In this document: positions 27,335-35,084 of the stretch, in pieces | Numbering within the stretch: the stretch's first letter is position 1 | How the letters are laid out: every line of letters begins with the position of its first letter | Origin: Chitinophaga varians | Lineage (GTDB): Bacteria; Bacteroidota; Bacteroidia; Chitinophagales; Chitinophagaceae | NCBI RefSeq assembly: GCF_012641275.1 | Contig: NZ_JABAIA010000001.1 | Span: 620,001-684,000, forward strand | DNA length: 64,000 nt | Direction of reading: 5' to 3' | Notes under the pieces: generated by a model | What the model was told of the DNA's origin: nothing | Database searches by the model: none | What the model saw: only the letters and a program-made list of their open reading frames with translations | Program-made: the position numbers and the translations under genes

Positions 27335-27352
27335 GCAACAGAGGCGAAGGAA
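27317..27352. repeat. Repeat with CACAAAG-CCACTAAGC core, copy 1
   Basis: AGCACACAAAGCCACTAAGC, then AACAGAGGCGAAGG. It starts inside the end of folK and resembles the stretch at 31931-31965. A partly complementary TTTGCTGCC...CTTTGCGTG lies at 27402-27435. Confidence 0.5.
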
Positions 27353-27397
27353 AACAACTTCCACCCGGCCGCCTGACAGGTGAGCTAAACTAATCTT

Positions 27398-27405
27398 TAT
27401 CTTTG
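27398..27405 (+). promoter_or_regulatory. -7 box (TATCTTTG) for the deoxynucleoside kinase
   Basis: A perfect TAnnTTTG, 43 nt before ATG 27449. Confidence 0.5.
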
Positions 27406-27448
27406 CTGCCTGGCTGCCTGGCAGCTTTGCGTGCAAAAAAACTAATCC

Positions 27449-28078
27449 ATGCACTATAAATTCATTACCATAGAAGGAAACATCGGCGCCGGCAAAACCA
27501 CACTGGCCAATATGCTGGCCAAACACTTTTCAGCCAAACTGATACTCGAAGAGTTTGCCGACAATCCCTTCCTTCCCCTCTTCTACGAACGCCCGCAGCA
27601 ATACGCCTTTCCGCTGGAACTGTTTTTCATGGCGGAAAGATATAAACAGCTGAAAGACATGCTGCAAACAAAAGACCTCTTCTCCGAAGTGGTGATCTCC
27701 GACTACCTGTTTATCAAAAGCCTGCTGTTTGCCAAAATCAACCTGCCGGAAGAAGAATATTCCCTCTACCAGAAACTCTTTGATATCATCAATCCACAAC
27801 TGGTACAGCCCGAGCTGCTCATATTCCTGAATGCGCCCGTTACCAGGCTGCAGGAAAACATCAAACACCGGAACCGTTCCTACGAACAGCAGATACCAGA
27901 CGAATACCTGCTCAATGTACACGACATGTACATGCAGTATATCAAACAACATCCTGTCCGTACCCTCGTTATCGATACGACAAAAGTGGATTTCCTCCGG
28001 AACCCGGAGGACTTCAAAAGTCTGCTGACAGCGCTGGACAAAGAATATGAGCCAGGCATGCACTACCTGAAACTGTAA
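27449..28078 (+). CDS. Deoxynucleoside kinase
   Basis: A 209-residue kinase that phosphorylates deoxynucleosides in the salvage pathway. The P-loop is at residues 10-18 (GNIGAGKTT). LILEEFADNPFLPLFYE carries the Glu expected as base, QYAFPLELFFMAERYKQ is the substrate-binding region, VVISDYLFIKSLLFA is the DR-like loop with Asp but no following Arg, and NVHDMYMQYI leads to the C-terminal lid region. This is the dNK/dGK/dAK family; which base it prefers cannot be told. It follows folK, and both lie on the plus strand convergent with a flavoprotein gene. Confidence 0.9.
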   Translation: MHYKFITIEGNIGAGKTTLANMLAKHFSAKLILEEFADNPFLPLFYERPQQYAFPLELFFMAERYKQLKDMLQTKDLFSEVVISDYLFIKSLLFAKINLPEEEYSLYQKLFDIINPQLVQPELLIFLNAPVTRLQENIKHRNRSYEQQIPDEYLLNVHDMYMQYIKQHPVRTLVIDTTKVDFLRNPEDFKSLLTALDKEYEPGMHYLKL

Positions 28079-28086
28079 CGGTGATG

Positions 28087-28100
28087 GTCATAATTATGAC
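28087..28100. other. Palindrome GTCATAATTATGAC at a convergent junction
   Basis: A perfect 14-nt palindrome in the 31-nt space between the stops of the kinase and flavoprotein genes. It is AT-rich and too short to call a terminator with confidence. Confidence 0.35.
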
Positions 28101-28109
28101 TATCAACAG

Positions 28110-29354
28110 TTATTGTTCAGTGGCCCTCATGGCAATGGCAGTAGCAGCGATAAATCCGCTGGTCCAGGCATGCTGGAAGTTAAACCCGCCGGTGATACCG
28201 TCTACGTCCATTACTTCGCCGGCAAAAAACAGGTTGGGGGCCAGCCGGCTTTCCATGGTGGCAGGGTCTATCTCACTCAGCGTGATACCGCCGCAGGTAA
28301 CAAATTCCTCTTTGAAAGTGGTTTTTCCTTTTACCGGAAACTCCATGCTGACCAGCATCTTCATAAACCGGTTCTGGTCTTTCGCCGGCACGTCTGCCCA
28401 GCGCATCTCTTCAGAGATACCCGCCTGCAACAGGAGAAATTGCCACAGCCTTTGTGGAAGGCCGAAGGGGTTTTTATGATGTATTTTCTGTTTGCCGAGT
28501 TCCTGGCGCAGTGACGGCCATTCTTCCCGCAATGAATTTTCATGGTGGTCGGGCAGCCAGTTCACGATCGCCGTGAAAGTATATTGCAGCGCCTGCAGCT
28601 CTCTGGCGCCCCAGGCAGACAAGCGCAGTATTGCCGGGCCGCTCATGCCCCAGTGAGTGATCAGTAACGGGCCGGTCTCCTGTAGTTTGGTGCCGGCAAT
28701 TTTCACATGTGCCGTAGCCGCCACGCCCATCAGGGCCGTAATGGGATTTCCCGGCATGTTGAAAGTAAACAGAGAGGGTGCAGGGGGTATAATGGAATGG
28801 CCTGTTTTTTCCAGCCAGCCGAATTTGCCGCTCTGTGCATAACCTCCGGCAGCCACGCAGACATAGTCCGCCGCCAGCGACCGGCCATCCTGCAACTGCA
28901 GCTGCCAACGCCCGTCGGCGCTCTTTTCCAGGGCGGTGACTTCCTTATTGGTTTCCACCCTCACCTGGTATTTGTCTGCCTCCCGCAGCAAACAGTCAAT
29001 GATCGTCTGCGAATTGTCCGTGACCGGAAACATCCGCCCGTCGGCCTCCGCTTTCAACTTCACTCCCCGTTCACCGTACCATTCAATGGTATCCGTCACA
29101 AAAAAGCGGGAGAAAGCCTTCTTTACAAAATGCTGCCCGCGGGGATAACGTTTAGTCATATACGTAATATCAGGCGCATTGTGGGTCACATTACACCTGC
29201 CGCCGCCGCTGACTTTCACCTTGGATAACAGTTTACCGGTTTTTTCCAGCAACACCACCTCCAGGGAAGGGCATAAACGTGCCGCATTGACCGCACAAAA
29301 AAAACCGGCCGCACCGCCGCCGGCCACCACTAATCTTTTCCGGATTACACTCAT
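28110..29354 (-). CDS. BaiN/HI0933-family FAD-dependent oxidoreductase
   Basis: A 414-residue flavoprotein of the HI0933/BaiN family (NAD(P)/FAD-dependent). The N-terminal Rossmann motif is VVAGGGAAGFFCAVNAARL with the acidic end of strand 2 at VVLLEKTGKLLSKVKVSGGGRCNVTH, the latter being the family signature. Further marks are YVCVAAGGYAQSGKFGWLEKTGHSI, THWGMSGPAILRLSAWGAREL and the C-terminal FAD loop FFAGEVMDVDGITGGFNFQHAW. Length is normal. Members include a bile-acid reductase and many proteins of unknown substrate; the reaction here is not known. It is convergent with the kinase gene. Confidence 0.9.
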   Translation of the reverse strand: MSVIRKRLVVAGGGAAGFFCAVNAARLCPSLEVVLLEKTGKLLSKVKVSGGGRCNVTHNAPDITYMTKRYPRGQHFVKKAFSRFFVTDTIEWYGERGVKLKAEADGRMFPVTDNSQTIIDCLLREADKYQVRVETNKEVTALEKSADGRWQLQLQDGRSLAADYVCVAAGGYAQSGKFGWLEKTGHSIIPPAPSLFTFNMPGNPITALMGVAATAHVKIAGTKLQETGPLLITHWGMSGPAILRLSAWGARELQALQYTFTAIVNWLPDHHENSLREEWPSLRQELGKQKIHHKNPFGLPQRLWQFLLLQAGISEEMRWADVPAKDQNRFMKMLVSMEFPVKGKTTFKEEFVTCGGITLSEIDPATMESRLAPNLFFAGEVMDVDGITGGFNFQHAWTSGFIAATAIAMRATEQ

Positions 29355-29435
29355 TAAAATCTTGTTAAACCCAAAGCTTGAAGACGCAATAATAACAAAC
29401 CTGCCGTAATCTTACCGTTTATTCTTTCGTAAGTT

Positions 29436-29443
29436 TATATTTG
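29436..29443 (+). promoter_or_regulatory. -7 box (TATATTTG) for the MG2/plug protein
   Basis: A perfect TAnnTTTG, 42 nt before ATG 29486. Confidence 0.5.
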
Positions 29444-29485
29444 TCCTATTATTGATATCCATTATTTCGGCTCAAAATACAGTTC

Positions 29486-31930
29486 ATGCAAGTGCACAAT
29501 ACCAAAAAGAGACGTCACCTGAAGTGGATGGTCCCCGTTACCCTGCTGGCCGGAGTGATGGGCGCCGTGGCGGTGATGCCGCCACCTGCCGACTGGTCAG
29601 ATCATCTGGTTCAGGCTTTACAACAATACAACAACCGCTACCCCCAGGAAAAAGTATTCCTGCATCTGGACAAAGACTACTATGCCGCCGGTGAAACCAT
29701 CTGGTTCAAAGGATATGTCACCCTCCAGGGACTTCCCTCCACACAGGCCACCAACCTGTATGTAGAGCTGCTCGACAAGAATAACAACATCGTTCAGAAG
29801 AAACTGTTCGCCGTTTTTAATGCCGGCGCACCAGGTAATTTTGAACTGCCCGAAGCACAGAAGCCAGGCACCTACCAGCTGAGAGCTTATACCGCCTGGA
29901 TGCTCAACTTTGACCCGGCCTTCACTTACACCCGTACCATCGAGATATTTGATCCGGCTAAAAAAGGCGGTCCGGCTGCCGACAGCACCGCGGCCGATTT
30001 CTCGGTGCAGTTCTTCCCCGAAGGCGGCAACCTCATTGCCGGGCAGGCTAACACAGTGGCTTTCAAGGCTATCGATAACAACGGTTACCCGATTGAAGTG
30101 ACCGGTACCTTAAAAGATCCGAAAAATACCGCCATCAAATCCGTACACGACGGGATGGGCACCTTCGAAATCACGCCTGCCGGCGGCTCCGACAGTTACC
30201 AGGCAGTAGTGAAAAGTGCCAAAGGCCAAAGCAAGACCTTTACCCTCCCGGCTGTTCAGACAACCGGCGCATCCCTGAAAGTATTCAACAAAGGCGCCCG
30301 TATTTTCTACCAGGCCGTTCCCGCTAATATGGGCGATACCGCACTGAATAAACTGGTAGTCATCGCACAGATGGGCCAGCAACTGGTGTACAAAGCCCTC
30401 CTCGACGTATCGGAAGGCCGTATCAGTGGCTTCATCCCGGCCGACAAACTGCCCAGCGGCATCCTTCAGATAACGCTGTTCGGTAATAACGGCGCCCCGC
30501 TCGCAGAGCGACTGGCCTTTGTGCGCAACAATGACCGCATGGAAATGGACGTACTGGAATCTGACGTTGCCCGCGAGCCTCGCAAGAAAAGCACTTTTGT
30601 GCTGCGCCTCCCCGACACGCTGCAGTCCAATATATCCGTGGCCGTTACCGACGCCGATGCCGTGCCTGTTGATAAAAACGCCGCCGATATCGTGTCTACC
30701 CTGCTCCTTACTTCCGATATCAAAGGATACGTATACAATCCCAACTGGTATTTTAAAGATACCAACCCGGCCACCCTGCAAGCACTCGATCTCGTGATGC
30801 TGACCAACGGATGGCGCAGGTTCAGCTGGGAGAAGATCGCCAAAAATGAATTCCCGGAAGTCCGCTACCCTTATGAACAGGGCGTTACGGTAAAAGGTAT
30901 CACTACCGGTGTCAATGGCAGACCTATCGTGGGCGGTAAACTGGACATGATCATCAAACTGCCGGTGGACAGTTCCTCTATGTTCGCCTCCGCACCGATC
31001 GATGAAAAAGGCCAGTTCAACATCGCCAACATGGTGTTCCCGGACACAGCCTACATCTATTACCAGGGCAGCGACGCCAAGAAAGGCAAAGACGTGAACG
31101 TAAAATTTGACATCCACTTCTTTGACCGCGCCACTCAGGTAAAAATCCCTTATCCGCTGAGGGTGCCACCTGCGGTCGACAACAGTTCCCTGAAACTGTT
31201 CCTCGCCACAGCTGCCGAAAGCAATAAGGTAAACCGCGCCATCAATAATAAAACGGTATACCTGCAGGAAGTAAATGTCAACGCGAAAAAAATCAAACCG
31301 GAAGAAACAACTGAAAAACGGTATACCTCCGGGATGTTCTCCGGTGGCGATGGTTACAGTTTTGACCTCACCAAAGAGAACCCTACCGCATATAACATCT
31401 TCCAGTATCTCCAGTCCAAAGTGGCCGGCTTACAGATCACCGGAGACCTCAGCAACCCAAGCCTCTCCTGGCGCGGTGGTAAACCAGGCCTGTATCTCAA
31501 CGAAATGCAGACTGACATCAGCATGTTGAGCACCCTGTCTATCAACGATGTGGCGTTGATCAAGGTTTTCCGCCCTCCTTTCATGGGCGGCTTCGGTGGC
31601 GCTAACGGTGCCATCGCCGTATACACTAAAAAAGGTGGCGACAATCCACCTGCCAATGATCCGTCTATCAAAGGCTTCCAACTGTATAAAAAAGCGGGTT
31701 ATGCCATCGTGAAAACCTTCTATTCTCCGGATTACTCCGTGAAAAAAGAAGTGCATGCCCTGCCCGACAAACGCCTGACACTCTACTGGAACCCCAATGT
31801 GGCAGTAGACACCCTCACCCATACCGCCAAAGTGGAATTCTATAACAATGACTTCTCCAAACGTTTCCGCGTAGTAGTACAGGGTATTACAGACGAAGGG
31901 ACTGTAGGCAAGCTGGAACAGGAATTCTAG
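29486..31930 (+). CDS. MG2-like/TonB plug-domain outer-membrane-associated protein
   Basis: An 814-residue exported protein. A basic N-terminus and a hydrophobic stretch (PVTLLAGVMGAVAVM) act as signal. Residues ~45-160 look like an MG2 macroglobulin-type domain (EKVFLHLDKDYYAAGETIWFKGYV, then GTYQLRAYTAWMLN). Further beta domains follow, and near the C-terminus is a TonB-receptor plug-like segment (YNIFQYLQSKVAGLQITG, SINDVALIKVFRPPFMGGFG, GANGAIAVYTKKGG). No beta barrel follows the plug, unlike a true receptor. Such proteins are common in Bacteroidota but their role is not known. The gene is monocistronic, with a perfect 42-nt palindromic terminator. Confidence 0.8.
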   Translation: MQVHNTKKRRHLKWMVPVTLLAGVMGAVAVMPPPADWSDHLVQALQQYNNRYPQEKVFLHLDKDYYAAGETIWFKGYVTLQGLPSTQATNLYVELLDKNNNIVQKKLFAVFNAGAPGNFELPEAQKPGTYQLRAYTAWMLNFDPAFTYTRTIEIFDPAKKGGPAADSTAADFSVQFFPEGGNLIAGQANTVAFKAIDNNGYPIEVTGTLKDPKNTAIKSVHDGMGTFEITPAGGSDSYQAVVKSAKGQSKTFTLPAVQTTGASLKVFNKGARIFYQAVPANMGDTALNKLVVIAQMGQQLVYKALLDVSEGRISGFIPADKLPSGILQITLFGNNGAPLAERLAFVRNNDRMEMDVLESDVAREPRKKSTFVLRLPDTLQSNISVAVTDADAVPVDKNAADIVSTLLLTSDIKGYVYNPNWYFKDTNPATLQALDLVMLTNGWRRFSWEKIAKNEFPEVRYPYEQGVTVKGITTGVNGRPIVGGKLDMIIKLPVDSSSMFASAPIDEKGQFNIANMVFPDTAYIYYQGSDAKKGKDVNVKFDIHFFDRATQVKIPYPLRVPPAVDNSSLKLFLATAAESNKVNRAINNKTVYLQEVNVNAKKIKPEETTEKRYTSGMFSGGDGYSFDLTKENPTAYNIFQYLQSKVAGLQITGDLSNPSLSWRGGKPGLYLNEMQTDISMLSTLSINDVALIKVFRPPFMGGFGGANGAIAVYTKKGGDNPPANDPSIKGFQLYKKAGYAIVKTFYSPDYSVKKEVHALPDKRLTLYWNPNVAVDTLTHTAKVEFYNNDFSKRFRVVVQGITDEGTVGKLEQEF

Positions 31931-31965
31931 CACGCCAGGGCGCTAAGCAGCGAAGACGCAAAGAA
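31931..31965. repeat. Repeat with CGCTAAGC-GCGAAGAC-GCAAAG core, copy 2
   Basis: CACGCCAGGGCGCTAAGCAG, then CGAAGACGCAAAG, directly after the stop at 31930. It is related to 27317-27352 by the ACTAAGC/GCTAAGC and GCGAAG segments. Confidence 0.45.
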
Positions 31966-31975
31966 AATAAATAAG

Positions 31976-32017
31976 ACAAAAGGAGCGGGGATCAAATTTG
32001 ATCCCCGCTCCTTTTGT
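31976..32017. terminator. Perfect 42-nt palindrome, bidirectional terminator
   Basis: ACAAAAGGAGCGGGGATCAAA is followed directly by its exact reverse complement. It lies between the stops of convergent genes, with A-run and T-run at the ends. Confidence 0.85.
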
Positions 32018-32086
32018 TGTCCTGGCTCATTTGTATCTGGCTCGTTTGTATCATCACCGCGCTTTGTTGCTAATGCCATTGCGTGA

Positions 32087-33250
32087 TCACAAAACCAACA
32101 ACGGTGTAATGAAACCTATCGAGAACCGGTAGGTATCATCATTGGCCAGTCCGAATTTCGTTTGTGCGTAGCTGGTATAGCGATATATTCTGCCGACCAT
32201 GTTCAGAAAAATTTTCAGGTCATATTTATCAAAGGGATATACCTCGATAGCGGGCACGTATCCCCAGGCGGTGCGTAGTTTTTTATCTTTATTGGGGTCG
32301 GGGTTGCCGTTCCAGTAGGCAAAATCCACGAATCCGGTGGCCGTCAGGTGCACTATTCTGCTGAGGCGGAAATCTGCTCTCAGCCAGTGGCTCATGTAGG
32401 TGACGCCTTGTGCCGCTTTCATATTGGGTATCCAGTTGGAAACGAGAAACTTGCGGTCCAGGTTTTCCAGGCTGAGCTTAAAATCATAGTCCAGTTTGAA
32501 GTTGGGTAGTATCAGCGAGTTACCGAGAGCGATATAATTCATGTACTGGTGGGTGGCTTCTTTAAAGATGCTGTAAGACCAGATGGTGGTCACTTTCCCG
32601 TCGAACAGGTGTCCGCGCCAGTTGATCACGGCAGCAAAAGGAAATTTGCTTTCATAGATGCCCGGAACAGAATCGTATAGTTCTTTAAAAGTTTTGGTGC
32701 GGCTGTTGAGCAGCTGAAAGGTAAATTCATGGTTGTTATTCGGGAGGTATCCCACGCCGGCGCCGGACAGGAAGTTGTCCGAGTTCTCGATGATATCTGA
32801 GTATTCGTAGATCTGGATGGGGTTATCGTCAAATTCCACCCCGCCCCAGTCGGCGCAGAGTTTACCGGCATATATTTTCCAGTGTTCGTTGGGATCGAAC
32901 CGCAGGTAGGCCAGGTCTGTGGAGCGGCTGAGGTTATCTACCGACTGGGTTTCCGGATTACGGGTGTAGCGGTCACGGAAGCGGAAGTAGAGTTTGTCGA
33001 GCACTTTGCCTTTTATTTCCAGCCGGAACTGTTCATTGACAAAGCGGGAGCCTGTATAGGTGCCTTTATCGAATTCATTGCGGAAAGCGTAGCGCATATT
33101 GGCGATGATGTCTACATTGTTTAACAGGGGCGCTTTGCTGATGGGGATGAGAGGCTTATAGAGCGTATCTTTCTTTGATTCCTGGTGCTGTGCCGTTGCA
33201 GCAAGCGGAAACAACATCATGCAGGCTACCAGCCAATTGCGGATATGCAT
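32087..33250 (-). CDS. Outer-membrane porin-like protein
   Basis: A 387-residue protein with signal peptide (WLVACMMLFPLAATAQ) and alternating beta-strand character throughout. LEIKGKVLDKLYFRFRDRY, LAYLRFDPNEHWKIYAGKL and a final strand RFSIGFITPLLVL fit the phosphate-selective porin O/P-like barrels of Bacteroidota. It lies 39 nt after the Dcu transporter gene on the same strand, and aspA lies upstream of that. The likely role is passage of aspartate or C4-dicarboxylates across the outer membrane (inference from context). A DUF-type barrel of unrelated function is the alternative. Confidence 0.72.
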   Translation of the reverse strand: MHIRNWLVACMMLFPLAATAQHQESKKDTLYKPLIPISKAPLLNNVDIIANMRYAFRNEFDKGTYTGSRFVNEQFRLEIKGKVLDKLYFRFRDRYTRNPETQSVDNLSRSTDLAYLRFDPNEHWKIYAGKLCADWGGVEFDDNPIQIYEYSDIIENSDNFLSGAGVGYLPNNNHEFTFQLLNSRTKTFKELYDSVPGIYESKFPFAAVINWRGHLFDGKVTTIWSYSIFKEATHQYMNYIALGNSLILPNFKLDYDFKLSLENLDRKFLVSNWIPNMKAAQGVTYMSHWLRADFRLSRIVHLTATGFVDFAYWNGNPDPNKDKKLRTAWGYVPAIEVYPFDKYDLKIFLNMVGRIYRYTSYAQTKFGLANDDTYRFSIGFITPLLVL

Positions 33251-33289
33251 AAAGGTTAAGTTTGGGAGTTAAAGAAAAAATATGGTCGT

Positions 33290-34630
33290 CTATAACAGGA
33301 TGCCGGCCAGAAAGAACCCGGCGGCAACGGATACGGCTACACTGACAATCCCCGGGATCATAAAGCTATGGTTGACCAGGTATTTCCCGATATGGGTACT
33401 ACCGGTGCGGTCAAAGTTAATGGCAGCCAGCAGGGTCGGATAACCTGGCAGCACAAAATCCCCGTTAACAGCAGGGAACATGGCCACCATGTGCGCCGGC
33501 AGAATACCGAGGGACAATCCCAGCGGCATCAGCGCTTTGGTGGTGGCAGCCTGGCTGAAAAGTAAAATGCTCAGTATAAACAGGGCGATGGCGAACGTCC
33601 AGGGGGCCGCCCTGACCATATTGCCCAATGTGCTTTCAATAATGCCGGTATTGGTTTGCATGAAGGTGGCGCTCATCCATACCACGCCGAAGATAGACAC
33701 TACCGCCTGGGCGCCGGAGTTAAACAGGCTGGCTTTGGCCACCGCAGCAGCAGTGGTACGGCAAAGCAGCATAATGGCAGCAGCGGCGGCCAGCATCACC
33801 AGCTCTATGACCGCAGCCATTTTTATATGTCCGGTGGCGTCTACCGCCATATTACTTTTCCCTTCTCCAAAGGAAGGCAGCATATTGGGGAAAGCCCCTA
33901 CCAGCACAATCAGCAGTACCGCCAGCCCGAATATCAGCACCGATAGTCTGGCGCCCGGCAACAGGGGCGTTTTGCTCTCCTGGACATCTGTCGCTATACT
34001 GGCCGCAAACTCCGGATCTTTCATTTTCTCCAGAAATACCGGATCTTTCTCCAGCTCCTTGCCTTTCTTCCAGCATACCACCACGCCGGCCAGCGTTCCC
34101 AGGATAGTGGCCGGGATACATACCCGCAGTATGTCGAGCAGCGCTATTTTTCCGCTGAGGATAGTCAGCAATGCTGCGGTGGCAGCCGAAATAGGACTGG
34201 CCGTAATCGCCAGATGCGAAGAGATCACCGAAATACTCAACGCACGCTCCGGCCTTATTTTTTTCTTGGTGGATACTTCCGCAATAATCGGCAACAGAGA
34301 ATAAGTGATATGGGCCGTGCCGGCAAAAAGAGTGAAAAAATACGTCACCAGCGGCCCCAGCAAAACGATCAGGGAAGGTTTGCTCCGCAATATTTTCTCT
34401 GCCAGCCGCACCAGATAATCCATCCCCCCGGCCGCCTGCAGGGTGGCGGCGGTGGTTACCACCGCCAGAATGATCAGCATTACATCTATCGGCGGATCGG
34501 CCGGCCGCATGCGGAAAATAAAGATATACACCGCTAACGCCACCATGCCCATCACCCCAAGACCAATGCCTTTCATACGGGCTCCCACCAGGATAGCGGC
34601 GAGTAATATTGCGAACTCTAACCAGATCAT
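33290..34630 (-). CDS. Anaerobic C4-dicarboxylate transporter, Dcu family
   Basis: A 446-residue inner-membrane carrier with about 11-12 helices from the N-terminus. Family patterns are WLEFAILLAAILVGARMKGI at the start, the segment PADPPIDVMLIILAVVTTAATLQAAGGMDYLV, FTLFAGTAHITYSLLPIIAEVS and ALSISVISSHLAITASPISAATA, all as in DcuA/DcuB. Dcu proteins exchange aspartate, fumarate, malate and succinate. Together with aspartase upstream and a porin downstream, it could import aspartate and export fumarate or succinate. DcuA and DcuB cannot be told apart here, so no symbol is given. Confidence 0.92.
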   Translation of the reverse strand: MIWLEFAILLAAILVGARMKGIGLGVMGMVALAVYIFIFRMRPADPPIDVMLIILAVVTTAATLQAAGGMDYLVRLAEKILRSKPSLIVLLGPLVTYFFTLFAGTAHITYSLLPIIAEVSTKKKIRPERALSISVISSHLAITASPISAATAALLTILSGKIALLDILRVCIPATILGTLAGVVVCWKKGKELEKDPVFLEKMKDPEFAASIATDVQESKTPLLPGARLSVLIFGLAVLLIVLVGAFPNMLPSFGEGKSNMAVDATGHIKMAAVIELVMLAAAAAIMLLCRTTAAAVAKASLFNSGAQAVVSIFGVVWMSATFMQTNTGIIESTLGNMVRAAPWTFAIALFILSILLFSQAATTKALMPLGLSLGILPAHMVAMFPAVNGDFVLPGYPTLLAAINFDRTGSTHIGKYLVNHSFMIPGIVSVAVSVAAGFFLAGILL

Positions 34631-34752
34631 ACAAAATAATATGTACTGCTGAAGATAATCAATATCAATAGAAAATTATAGCATATGACTGTACACTATT
34701 TCATCGCCTTCCTGCGGCATAAACCTGCAACACCTGTTATGTCCGGCGATAT

Positions 34753-34780
34753 AATGAATGACAATGAATGACAATGAATA
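34753..34780 (+). repeat. Tandem decamer AATGAATGAC, 2.8 copies
   Basis: Two perfect units and a partial third, directly upstream of the tyrosine-rich small ORF. It is part of a 454-nt gap between aspA and the Dcu gene that holds no other feature. Confidence 0.7.
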
Positions 34781-34787
34781 ATTATGA

Positions 34788-34916
34788 ATGATTATGGTTA
34801 TGCTTATCGCTATTCCTTACAATGGTTATTATGGTTACCACGGCTACTACAAATACTACGACGAATACAACGAATACTATAGTTACTACGACTACTACGG
34901 CTATTGTGCCTACTGA
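34788..34916 (+). CDS. Tyrosine-rich small ORF (42 codons), putative
   Basis: A short frame on the opposite strand to its neighbours, opening ATGATTATGGTTATG right after an in-frame TGA and closing with TGA at 34914-34916. After MIMVMLIAIP come 32 residues with 17 Tyr, mixed with Gly, Asp, Glu, Asn and one Cys (GYYGYHGYYKYYDEY, then YYSYYDYYGYCAY). Tyr is coded by both TAC (13) and TAT (4), and Gly by both GGT and GGC, so it is not a simple triplet expansion. The hydrophobic start is too short for a secretion signal. Resembles the Tyr clusters at the tail of bacterial tyrosine kinases, but no kinase is present. It may equally be non-coding low-complexity DNA. Confidence 0.3.
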   Translation: MIMVMLIAIPYNGYYGYHGYYKYYDEYNEYYSYYDYYGYCAY

Positions 34917-35084
34917 CTATTGTGGTTACATAGCCGGTGCCACACCAAGGCGCAGCACCAGCCTTTATTGTAAGCCCTGATGGAGGGCACTTCTTCCAAT
35001 TGATCCGGCTGTTCTATATTATTCGCACAAATCTTCAAAATATCACAGTCGAACGCATTTTATTCACAAAAAAATCAGGCGTCA

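Noticed and set aside
34741..34920. The decamer and tyrosine-codon tract taken as a CRISPR array
   Set aside because: Units are directly adjacent with no spacers and no cas gene is present; it is low-complexity or coding DNA.
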